Shown piece by piece: positions 50,285 to 58,323 of a DNA stretch of 64,000 nucleotides. The notes beneath the pieces are model-generated. The model searched no databases, had not been told where the DNA came from, and saw only the letters and a program-made list of their open reading frames with translations. Both the position numbers and the translations under genes were made by a program. The stretch is from Cystobacter ferrugineus. GTDB lineage: Bacteria > Myxococcota > Myxococcia > Myxococcales > Myxococcaceae. The stretch is from contig NZ_MPIN01000002.1 of assembly GCF_001887355.1 (NCBI RefSeq), positions 906,510-970,509 of the forward strand, in the 5' to 3' direction. How positions within the stretch are numbered: position 1 is the first letter of the stretch; the number at the start of each line of letters is the position of its first letter.

Positions 50285-53200
50285 ATGAACAATTTCAAAC
50301 ATTCGAGGCGACTGCTTCATGTCGCATGCGCGATTCCGCTCCTCACGAGCGCGTGCGCCCCGGCGGGCGGTTCGTCTGACAGACAAGACATCAGGCCGTT
50401 GAGCGTGGCGGTCGCCGCGCGGAGCGCGTCCCTGGCTTCGACCGTGCTCTCCGCGGGCAAGCCCGCTTCCGCCAGCAGCAGCAACGCCCCCTACACGGCG
50501 AACAACCTCACCGACGGCAACCCGGGCTCCTATTGGGAGTCGACCAACGGTGTCTTTCCCCAGTGGGCCCAGATCGACCTGGGCTCGGCCGCGACCGTCG
50601 AGGACATCGTCCTGCGGCTCCCGGCCGACTGGGGAACTCGTAACCAGACCCTGTCCATCCAGTCCTCCACCGACGGCGCCTCGTTCACCATCCTCGAGGC
50701 GAGCGCGTCCTATACGTTCAGCCCGTCCACGGGCAACGCCGTGACGATCGACGTCCCGGACACGTCCGCGCGCTACGTGCGCGTCACCCTCACCGCCAAC
50801 ACCGGCTGGAACGCCGGCCAGCTCTCCGAGTTCGAGGTCCGCGGCACCGCCAGCACCCCGACCGACCCGCCGCCGAATCCGCCCACCGGCAGCAACCTCG
50901 CCCTCGGCAAGCCCATCGTGGGCTCCTCGACGGAGTGGCAGTTCGTGGCCACCAACGCCAACGACGGAAACACCGACACCTACTGGGAGGGCGCGGGCGG
51001 CCAGTACCCGAGCCATCTGACGGTCTCGCTCGGCACCAACGCCGACCTCACGGGCGTCGTCGTCAAACTTCCTCCGGCCACTGCCTGGTCGACCCGCACC
51101 CAGACCTTCGAGATCCAGGGCCGTGGTCAGGGTGGATCATGGACGACGCTCGAGGCCTCCTCGGCGTACACGTTCAACCCGGCGACCGGCAACACGGTCA
51201 CCGTGCCGTTCACCGGCACCGCCGCCGACGTCCGGGTCGTCTTCACGGGCAACAGCGGGTCCGGGAACGGCCAGGTCGCCGAGCTCCAGGTCTACGGCAC
51301 TCCCGCGGCCAACCCCGACCTCACGGTTTCCGGGGTCACCGCGACGCCGGCCTCGCCGATCGAGTCCGACACGATCACGCTGACGGCCACGGTGAAGAAT
51401 GTCGGCACCCGGCCGTCGGCGGCGACGACCGTCAACCTCACCGTGGATGGCACCGCGGCCGCCACGGCCACCGTCGCCAGTCTCGCGGTCGGTGCGACCA
51501 CGACCGTGTCGGCGCCGATCGGGAAGAAGGCCGCCGGGTCCTACACGATCGGCGCCGTCGTCGACCCGGAGGGCGCTGTCGTCGAGCAGAACGAGGGCAA
51601 CAACGCGTTCAGCAACCCGACCCGGCTCACGGTGTCGGAGGCTCCCGGGCCCGACCTGCAGGTGCTGAGCATCAGCCCGAACCCGGCGAACCCGGCCGTC
51701 GGGGCGCCGGTCAGGTTCAGCGTGGCGGTGAAGAACCGCGGGACCACGGCGGTCGGGGTGGCCACGGTCACCCGTGTCGGGGTGGGCGGCGGCACTCTCG
51801 ACGCCTCCACCCCAGCCGTCGCCGCCGGAGCGACCGTCACCGTGACCACCAGCGGTAGCTGGACCGCCACGAGCGGGGGAGCCACCGTCACGGCCACGGC
51901 CGACGCGACTGGTGTCGTCGCCGAGACCAACGAGAACAACAACACGTCCTCACAGTCGATCGTGGTCGGACGCGGCGCGGCGGTCCCGTGGGTCACCTAC
52001 GAGGCCGAGGCCGGCCGCTACCAGGGCACCCTGCTGGAGACGGACCCGCTGCGCACCTTCGGGCACACCAACTTCGCCACCGAGTCCTCGGGTCGCAAGT
52101 CCGTGCGCCTGAGCAGCACCGGTCACTACGTCGAGTTCACCTCGACCAACGAGGCCAACGCGATCGTCGTGCGCAACTCCATCCCCGACGCGCCGAACGG
52201 AGGCGGCCAGGAGGCCACGATCAGCCTGTACGCCAACGGCACCTTCGTGCAGAAGCTGACGCTCTCGTCGCGGCATGGCTGGCTGTACGGGAACACCGAC
52301 GGCCCGGAGGCGCTGACCAACACGCCCCAGGCCGATGCCCGGCGGCTGTTCGACGAGTCGCACGCGCTGCTCGCGCGGTCCTACCCGGTCGGCACCACGT
52401 TCCGCTTGCAGCGAGACGCGACGGACACGGCGTCGTTCTACGTCATCGACCTGATCGACCTCGAGCAGGTGGCCCCGCCGGCGAGCAAGCCCGCCGAGTG
52501 CACGTCGATCACGAACTACGGCGCGGTGCCGAACGATGGCATCGACGACACGGAAGCGCTCCAGCGGGCGGTGACGGACGATCAGAACGGCGTCATCAGT
52601 TGCGTGTGGATTCCCGAGGGGCAGTGGCGGCAGGAGAAGAAGATCCTCACCGACGATCCGCTCAACCGCGGCATGTACAACCAGGTGGGCATCCGGAACG
52701 TCACGATCCGCGGCGCGGGCATGTGGCACTCGCAGCTCTACACCACCATCGAGCCGCATAATCAGACGGCGAGCATCAATCACCCCCACGAGGGCAACTT
52801 CGGCTTCGACATCGACGACAACGTGCAGATCTCGGACATCGCGATCTTCGGCTCCGGCCGGATCCGCGGTGGAGACGGCAACGCCGAGGGCGGCGTCGGC
52901 CTGAACGGCCGGTTCGGCAAGAACACGAAGATCACCAACGTGTGGATCGAGCACGCCAACGTGGCGGTCTGGGTGGGTCGTGACTACGACAACATCCCCG
53001 AGCTGTGGGGTCCGGCCGACGGCCTGCAATTCAGTGGCATGCGCATCCGCAACACCTACGCGGACGGCATCAACTTCAGCAACGGCACGCGCAACTCGCA
53101 GGTGTTCAACTCGTCGTTCCGCACCACGGGTGACGACTCCCTGGCGGTCTGGGCCAACCCCTACGTCAAGGACCGCTCGGTGGACATCGCCCACGACAAC

Positions 53201-53719
53201 CACTTCATCAACAACACGATCCAACTGCCCTGGCGGGCCAACGGCATCGCCATCTACGGCGGCTACGGCAACACGATCGAGAGCAACCTCATCTACGACA
53301 CGATGAACTACCCCGGCATCATGTTGGCGACCGACCACGACCCGCTGCCCTTCTCGGGGACGACGCTCATCGCCAACAACGGGCTCTACCGGACCGGTGG
53401 CGCGTTCTGGAACGAGGATCAGGAGTTCGGGGCGATCACCCTGTTCCCGGCGACCCGGGACATCGTCGGCGTCACCATCCGGGACACCGACATCGACGAC
53501 TCGACCTACGACGGCATCCAGTTCAAGAACGGTGGCGGCAACATGCCGAACGTCGTGATCAGCAACGTGCGCATCAGCAACTCGCGCAACGGTGCCGGCA
53601 TCCTGGCCATGGGCGGTGCCCGCGGCAACGCGACGCTGACGAACGTCACCATCACCGGCTCGGCCGACGGCGACATCGTCAAGGAGCCGGGGTCGCAGTT
53701 CGTCATCAACGGCGGGTAG
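50285..53719 (+). CDS. GH87 alpha-1,3-glucanase (mutanase), multidomain lipoprotein
   Basis: A 1144-residue protein with a lipobox-like signal (LLTSAC, Cys21). In order: two discoidin (F5/8C-type) carbohydrate-binding domains (about 50-190, 207-340), two CARDB-like domains (345-450, 455-565), a CBM6/35-like domain (570-720; YEAEAGRYQG) and a C-terminal GH87 right-handed beta-helix (725-1144). The GH87 catalytic triple Asp is visible: Asp927 (YADGINF) and Asp950-951 (TGDDSLAVW), with the 23/24-residue spacing known from the family. Substrate: alpha-1,3-glucan of fungal walls or dextran-type polymers. Start ATG 50285 chosen for the signal peptide. Divergent partner: GH76 mannanase. Confidence 0.92.
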   Translation: MNNFKHSRRLLHVACAIPLLTSACAPAGGSSDRQDIRPLSVAVAARSASLASTVLSAGKPASASSSNAPYTANNLTDGNPGSYWESTNGVFPQWAQIDLGSAATVEDIVLRLPADWGTRNQTLSIQSSTDGASFTILEASASYTFSPSTGNAVTIDVPDTSARYVRVTLTANTGWNAGQLSEFEVRGTASTPTDPPPNPPTGSNLALGKPIVGSSTEWQFVATNANDGNTDTYWEGAGGQYPSHLTVSLGTNADLTGVVVKLPPATAWSTRTQTFEIQGRGQGGSWTTLEASSAYTFNPATGNTVTVPFTGTAADVRVVFTGNSGSGNGQVAELQVYGTPAANPDLTVSGVTATPASPIESDTITLTATVKNVGTRPSAATTVNLTVDGTAAATATVASLAVGATTTVSAPIGKKAAGSYTIGAVVDPEGAVVEQNEGNNAFSNPTRLTVSEAPGPDLQVLSISPNPANPAVGAPVRFSVAVKNRGTTAVGVATVTRVGVGGGTLDASTPAVAAGATVTVTTSGSWTATSGGATVTATADATGVVAETNENNNTSSQSIVVGRGAAVPWVTYEAEAGRYQGTLLETDPLRTFGHTNFATESSGRKSVRLSSTGHYVEFTSTNEANAIVVRNSIPDAPNGGGQEATISLYANGTFVQKLTLSSRHGWLYGNTDGPEALTNTPQADARRLFDESHALLARSYPVGTTFRLQRDATDTASFYVIDLIDLEQVAPPASKPAECTSITNYGAVPNDGIDDTEALQRAVTDDQNGVISCVWIPEGQWRQEKKILTDDPLNRGMYNQVGIRNVTIRGAGMWHSQLYTTIEPHNQTASINHPHEGNFGFDIDDNVQISDIAIFGSGRIRGGDGNAEGGVGLNGRFGKNTKITNVWIEHANVAVWVGRDYDNIPELWGPADGLQFSGMRIRNTYADGINFSNGTRNSQVFNSSFRTTGDDSLAVWANPYVKDRSVDIAHDNHFINNTIQLPWRANGIAIYGGYGNTIESNLIYDTMNYPGIMLATDHDPLPFSGTTLIANNGLYRTGGAFWNEDQEFGAITLFPATRDIVGVTIRDTDIDDSTYDGIQFKNGGGNMPNVVISNVRISNSRNGAGILAMGGARGNATLTNVTITGSADGDIVKEPGSQFVINGG

Positions 53720-53797
53720 TCGCGCGCGGCTCTGACCTCCGTCGCGTGGCGACGTCTCCACGCGCCGGGGGAGCCTCGTCGCGCACGAGGAGGATCC

Positions 53798-54301
53798 CTA
53801 CCCGAGCTTCTGGATGAAGGCGGCGGCCAGCTCGGCCTTCCGGGCGTCCTTCTCCTTGGCGGGCAGCACGAGGATGCGCTCGGGGGGGAGCACCTTGCTC
53901 GCCTTTTCCTGGAGCAGGGCGCTGTACTTGGCGACGTAGTTGTCGCCGATCTTCGGGTCCAAGCCCGTGGCGAGCCCCAGCATGCGCTGCTCCTCCAGCC
54001 CCGCGAAGTCGAGCACGCAGGCGTCGGCCTGCCCGAGGTAGAGCAACCAACTGGTGCTGTAGAGCCCCACGCGCGGCTGGTCCCCGGCGACCTTGTCGAG
54101 CGCGGCCTTGTAGAAGGGGGCGAGCTGGGGGTTCTCCTTGGTGTTGCCGGTCAGCAGGGGCCGGGCGTCCTTGTTCTGGGCCAGTTCGTTGATGATGGCC
54201 TCGTTGTCCACGAAGGTGAGCCGGGACGAGGCACAGGCACTGGCGATCCAGGGGGCGGAATCCGCGGGCTCGTTGTCGAAGACGATGACGAAGCGCTTCA
54301 T
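53798..54301 (-). CDS. Hypothetical cytoplasmic protein
   Basis: A 167-residue soluble protein (MKRFVIVFDNEPADSAPWI; VGLYSTSWLLYLGQADACVLDFAG; ERILVLPAKEKDARKAELAAAFIQKLG). The first strand-turn segment and alternating helices suggest an alpha/beta fold, and there is no signal peptide. I do not recognise the family. It is flanked by the GH87 gene (convergent) and the ABC exporter gene (divergent, 129 bp), so no operon context helps. Confidence 0.75.
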   Translation of the reverse strand: MKRFVIVFDNEPADSAPWIASACASSRLTFVDNEAIINELAQNKDARPLLTGNTKENPQLAPFYKAALDKVAGDQPRVGLYSTSWLLYLGQADACVLDFAGLEEQRMLGLATGLDPKIGDNYVAKYSALLQEKASKVLPPERILVLPAKEKDARKAELAAAFIQKLG

Positions 54302-54430
54302 CGGGATGGCTCCAGGAGGAGAGGGACCGCGCCATCATAGCCTCGGAACGCGGCGGCCGGACCGCCCAAGTCCGTTCGAGGAGCAGGCGGGCATGCGGCA
54401 CATGACGGAGGGACGCGTTAGAGAGGGAGC

Positions 54431-56260
54431 GTGCCACCTCCGCTTCCGAAGTCCCCGCCTCCCTCGCTCAAGGCCCGGTTCAAGAACGCGGGCAGTCTCT
54501 TCCGGCAACTGCCCGGCACCTTCCGTCTGTTCTGGGAGGCGAGCCCCCGGCTCGGGGTGATGCTCGGGGTGCTCACGCTCGTGGCCGCGGTGATGCCGGC
54601 GGCGATCGCCTGGGTGGGCAAGCTCATCGTGGACGGGGTGGTGGCGCGCGAGCCGGTGCTGCACCTGGTGGCGCTGGAGTTCGGGCTGATGGTGGGCTCG
54701 ACGGCGGTGGAGCGCTCCCTGTCGCTGGTGCGCGAGCTGGGGCGGGCCAACCTCGGCAACCTGCTCAACGAGCGCATCCTCCACAAGGCGATGGAGCTGG
54801 AGCTGCGCCACTTCGAGGACTCGGACACCTACGACAAGATGCAGAACGCCCGGCGCGAGGCCAGCAGCCGGCCGCTGGGGCTGGTGATGGATGCCTTCTC
54901 CATCGTGCGCAACCTCGTGACGCTGTCCACGTACGCGGTGCTGCTCGTGTCGCTGTCGCCCTGGAGCGTGGCGGTGCTGGTGGTGGCGAGCATCCCGGCG
55001 TTCATCGCCGAGGCGCGGCTGGCGGAAGAAGGCTTCCGGCTCTACTCGTGGCGCGCGCCGGAGGGCCGCAAGCTCAACTACCTGGAGTGGATCCTCACGC
55101 GCGACAGCCACGTGAAGGAAGTGAAGGTGTTCGGCCTGGGGCCGCTGGTGCTCGGCCGCTACCGCGCGCTGTTCCAGAAGTTCTTCCAGGAGGACCGCTC
55201 CCTGGCGCTGCGGCGCATGGGCTGGGGCCTGGGCCTGGGGCTCGTGTCGTTGGGGGCCTTCTATGGCTGTTATGCCTTCGTGGCGAGCCGGGCGTCGCTG
55301 GGCACCATCACCGTGGGCGACATGGTGCTCTACCTGGGGGTGTTCCGGCAGGGCCAGGGCGCCTTCCAGGGCATCCTGTCGAGCGTGGGCAGCATGTACG
55401 AGGGCGCGCTCTTCATGAGCAACCTCTTCGCCTTCTTCGACATCCCCACCGGCCAGGAGGTGCCCCGGGCGCTGCCGGCCCGCTCTCCGCCCCGGGGGCA
55501 CCACAACGCCATCGAGCTGCGCGACGTGTCCTTCCGCTACCCGGGCAAGGAGGCCTGGGCGCTGCGCCACCTGTCTCTGCGGCTGGAGCCCGGCGAGAAG
55601 CTCGCGTTGGTGGGGGAGAACGGCGCGGGCAAGAGCACGCTCGTGAAGCTGCTGCTGCGGCTGTACGAGCCCACCGAGGGGGACATCTTCTACGGGGGCG
55701 TCAACCTCAAGGACATGGATCCGAAGGACTTGCGCTCGCGCTTTGGCGCGGTGTTCCAGGACTTCGTGCGCTACCAGTTCAACGTGGCGGAGAACATCGG
55801 TCTGGGTCACGTGGAGGCGCTGGAGGATCGGCCGCGCATCGTCCGGGCGGCGGAGCAGGGTGGGGCGAGCACCGTCATCGAGGCGCTGCCGAGCCAGTAC
55901 GACACGATGCTGGGCGGCTGGTTCGAGAAGGGGTTCGAGCTGAGCGGAGGGCAGTGGCAGAAGCTGGGCGTGGCGCGCGCCTTCATGCGCGAGGACGCCG
56001 AGGTGCTCATCCTCGACGAGCCCACGGCGAGCATCGACGCGGAGTCGGAGCACGCCCTCTTCGAGCGCTTCCAGCAACTGGCGGCGGAGCGCATCGCCCT
56101 GGTCATCTCGCACCGCTTCTCCACGGTGCGCATGGCGGACCGGATCGCCGTGCTCCACAACGGGCAGGTGGAGGAGCTGGGCAGCCACGCGGAGCTCATG
56201 GCGCGCGGCGGCCGCTACGCGCACCTGTTCAACCTCCAGGCCCGCGGCTACCGGGACTGA
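54431..56260 (+). CDS. ABC exporter (fused membrane and ATPase domains)
   Basis: A 609-residue half-transporter starting at GTG with a GAGGGAG ribosome site. Residues 35-330 form the six-helix membrane domain, residues 355-605 the ATPase: Walker A GENGAGKST near 396, signature LSGGQWQKLGVARAF, Walker B VLILDEPTASIDAESE and the H-loop ISHRFSTVR. Homodimeric exporters of this type move lipids, peptides or drugs out of the cell. The N-terminal Pro/Lys tail (PPPLPKSPPPSLKARFKNAG) is unremarkable. No substrate gene is near. Confidence 0.93.
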   Translation: MPPPLPKSPPPSLKARFKNAGSLFRQLPGTFRLFWEASPRLGVMLGVLTLVAAVMPAAIAWVGKLIVDGVVAREPVLHLVALEFGLMVGSTAVERSLSLVRELGRANLGNLLNERILHKAMELELRHFEDSDTYDKMQNARREASSRPLGLVMDAFSIVRNLVTLSTYAVLLVSLSPWSVAVLVVASIPAFIAEARLAEEGFRLYSWRAPEGRKLNYLEWILTRDSHVKEVKVFGLGPLVLGRYRALFQKFFQEDRSLALRRMGWGLGLGLVSLGAFYGCYAFVASRASLGTITVGDMVLYLGVFRQGQGAFQGILSSVGSMYEGALFMSNLFAFFDIPTGQEVPRALPARSPPRGHHNAIELRDVSFRYPGKEAWALRHLSLRLEPGEKLALVGENGAGKSTLVKLLLRLYEPTEGDIFYGGVNLKDMDPKDLRSRFGAVFQDFVRYQFNVAENIGLGHVEALEDRPRIVRAAEQGGASTVIEALPSQYDTMLGGWFEKGFELSGGQWQKLGVARAFMREDAEVLILDEPTASIDAESEHALFERFQQLAAERIALVISHRFSTVRMADRIAVLHNGQVEELGSHAELMARGGRYAHLFNLQARGYRD

Positions 56261-56267
56261 GCGGGCG

Positions 56268-57308
56268 TCAGCCCGTCTGGCGCAGCAGGGGCTGGGGAGT
56301 GGCTTCCCCCGGGGGGGCGGGGACGCGGTGGGGACCCATCAACCCGTCCACGAAGGCGGGGAAGAAGCCCACCACCCGCCGCAGCTCCCGCGCGGTGTCC
56401 TCGTCCTCCACCTGAGACAGCTCCTCGTTCAGCCGCTGCTCGACCTCGCCCGCGATGCGGCAGGCCTCGTCCAGGGACGCGCGCAGCGTCCAGCGCAGGT
56501 TCCTCGCGTGTCGCAGGATGAGGTTGCGCCGATCCACTCGCGCCGCCACCGCCGCCTCCTCCCGCGCCTCGCGCATCGCCTTCCACACCTCGAAGATGTC
56601 GTCCTCCAGCCGCGCGAGCTGCTCGGCCAGGCCGAGCACCGTTCGGTAGGAGAGGATCTCCTCCAGGGGCCGGCCCTGCATCAGCCAGAGCACCTCCAGG
56701 CCGGACAGGCCCATGGCGGGGTACTCCGGGGCGAGCGCGTCGAGCCGATCCTTCGCGCGCGCCTCCAGGTTCATGTCCTCCACCACCGCGGACAGCAGCG
56801 AGGTGAGCGTCTGGCGGAAGAAGAGGATCCGCTCGGGCGCGCCGAGCCACGCCTCGCTCTCGCGCACGAGCCGATGCAGGCCCCGCAGCAGCAGCAGCGT
56901 CTGCACGCGCGCGCGCATGGACAGCTCCCGGCAGCCGAGCACCTCACGCGCCAGCTCCCCCGGAGAGCGCGAGCGCTCCACGCACTCGAGCACGAAGTGG
57001 TGCACGCGGCGCACCCGGGTGAAGTCCGGCAGCGCGTCCACCAGGGTGTCCAGATGGACGCAGGCATGGAGCACATAGAGCCCGGACAGCCGCCGGCACT
57101 CCCCCGGAGGCACGTGCTCCAGGCCCATGTGCAGCGCCGCTCCGGACTTGATGCAGCGCTTGGCTCCCAGGGTGAAGGGCGTCAGGGGATCCGCCGCGAG
57201 CGCCTCTCTCAGGTAGCGCAGCACGGCACCGGCCGACATTGGGAGGGAGGCCGCCGAAGGGGGGGGGGGCGCGGAAGATACGCCTTCCTTCGAAAACCGG
57301 TATTTCAT
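56268..57308 (-). CDS. All-helical hypothetical protein
   Basis: A 346-residue soluble protein predicted almost fully helical (LSGLYVLHACVHLDTLVDALPDF; LTSLLSAVVEDMNLEARAKDRLDALA; LARLEDDIFEVWKAMREAREE). The spaced Asp motifs (DTLVD, EDDIFE) and helical layout slightly recall class I isoprenoid synthases, but the canonical DDxxD and NSE motifs are not matched, so I do not assign that. The coding start is uncertain: the first ATG lies upstream of an 11-base C tract (57259-57269), and Met24 at 57239 lies just after it. Convergent with the ABC exporter. Confidence 0.75.
   Translation of the reverse strand: MKYRFSKEGVSSAPPPPSAASLPMSAGAVLRYLREALAADPLTPFTLGAKRCIKSGAALHMGLEHVPPGECRRLSGLYVLHACVHLDTLVDALPDFTRVRRVHHFVLECVERSRSPGELAREVLGCRELSMRARVQTLLLLRGLHRLVRESEAWLGAPERILFFRQTLTSLLSAVVEDMNLEARAKDRLDALAPEYPAMGLSGLEVLWLMQGRPLEEILSYRTVLGLAEQLARLEDDIFEVWKAMREAREEAAVAARVDRRNLILRHARNLRWTLRASLDEACRIAGEVEQRLNEELSQVEDEDTARELRRVVGFFPAFVDGLMGPHRVPAPPGEATPQPLLRQTG
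57259..57269 (-). repeat. Homopolymer tract of 11 C on the coding strand
   Basis: Eleven consecutive G on the plus strand near the 5' end of the helical protein gene; it encodes PPPP if translation starts at 57308, or lies in the leader if it starts at 57239. Length change would switch the long form off or alter leader spacing. Confidence 0.8.
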
Positions 57309-57497
57309 GAATGTAGACTAGGCGCCCGCCGCGGATCAGAACAGGACTTCTCGCACGTGGTCCGCCGGGTGTCCGCGTGAGCACGAGCACGAGCCACTGA
57401 CGGGAGAAGAATTATTCACGACGAGTACGGAGTTCCCCGCGTGTGGCCTACCCGCCGATGACTTGCGACGGGGCTCTCAGGAGATAAGAGGCTGGGA

Positions 57498-57986
57498 ATG
57501 CGCTACACGCCCATCATCGGGACCCTTGGCTACGTGATGTCACCGGACGGCACGAAGGTGTTGCTCGTCCACCGCAACGCGCGTCCGGACGACGCGCACC
57601 TGGGCAAGTACAACGGCCTGGGGGGGAAGATGCAGGCGGACGAGGACGTCGTGGCGTGCATGCGGCGGGAGATCCGCGAGGAGGCGGGCATCGAGTGCAC
57701 GCACCTGACGCTGCGCGGCACCATCAACTGGCCGGGCTTTGGTCCCAAGGGCGAGGACTGGCTGGGGTTCGTCTTCCGCATCGACCGCTTCGAGGGGACA
57801 CCGGCCGAGCGCAACGTGGAGGGAGAGTTGTCGTGGGTGCCGGTGAAGGACATCTTCAGCCTGCCCTTGTGGGATGGGGATCGGCACTTCCTGCCGCTGG
57901 TGTTCGACGAGGACCCACGGGCGTTCCACGGGGTCATGCCGTATGAGAATGGACACGCGGTGGGTTGGTCCTTTTCCCGTATCTGA
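57498..57986 (+). CDS. Nudix hydrolase (MutT/8-oxo-dGTPase-like)
   Basis: A 162-residue Nudix protein with a full Nudix box (GGKMQADEDVVACMRREIREEAGIE; residues 44-68). The opening IGTLGYVMSPDGTKVLLVHR and the closing HGVMPYENGHAVGWSF resemble MTH1/MutT-like 8-oxo-dGTP diphosphatases, which cleanse oxidised nucleotides. Cytoplasmic. The small lipoprotein gene starts 22 bp after its stop, so the two may share a transcript, though functions look unrelated. Confidence 0.92.
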   Translation: MRYTPIIGTLGYVMSPDGTKVLLVHRNARPDDAHLGKYNGLGGKMQADEDVVACMRREIREEAGIECTHLTLRGTINWPGFGPKGEDWLGFVFRIDRFEGTPAERNVEGELSWVPVKDIFSLPLWDGDRHFLPLVFDEDPRAFHGVMPYENGHAVGWSFSRI

Positions 57987-58008
57987 AAGTGTTGCTGGAA
58001 TGCCGGGC

Positions 58009-58305
58009 ATGAAAAGGTTCGTGCTGCCGTGTCTGTGGGCGTGGATGTCCGTGTTGGGGGGATGTGGTCAGCCCCCTGTCCCCGACGATGAGCCCATTTG
58101 TGTGGAGGGAAGGTTCTTCGCGCGCCCGGTGGCCGGAGGGAGCTGCCAGCGCTACCAATGGTCCTGCGATGTGCCCGAGGACGCCGTGCTGTGCTGCGGG
58201 GGGCTCGCCTTTGGTGGTTGCCCGGCGTCGCTGAGCTGTGAAGACGATCCGCTCGACGCGTGCGAGTCGGGCCAGACGAGCGACTGTCCGGGGATCTGTC
58301 AGTAG
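58009..58305 (+). CDS. Cys-rich small lipoprotein
   Basis: A 98-residue lipoprotein (lipobox VLGGC, Cys near residue 19; ATG at 58009, alternatively 58000). The mature part has 11 further Cys including CxCC-like clusters (SCDVPEDAVLCCGG; GGCPASLSCEDD; SDCPGICQ), implying a disulfide-knotted outer-membrane or periplasmic protein. No family recognised. Located between the Nudix gene and the OPT transporter gene (18-bp gap). Confidence 0.78.
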   Translation: MKRFVLPCLWAWMSVLGGCGQPPVPDDEPICVEGRFFARPVAGGSCQRYQWSCDVPEDAVLCCGGLAFGGCPASLSCEDDPLDACESGQTSDCPGICQ

Positions 58306-58323
58306 GCTAGCCTCCGGGCCCCC

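Noticed and set aside
51950-53761. A 603-codon minus-strand frame opposite the GH87 gene
   Set aside because: Val/Asp/Arg-rich translation without motifs, whereas the plus strand carries the catalytic Asp pattern and carbohydrate-binding domains.
56268-57308. Assignment of the helical protein as a terpene synthase
   Set aside because: The Asp motifs are degenerate (DTLVD, EDDIFE) and do not fit DDxxD and NSE/DTE; the helical look alone is not enough.
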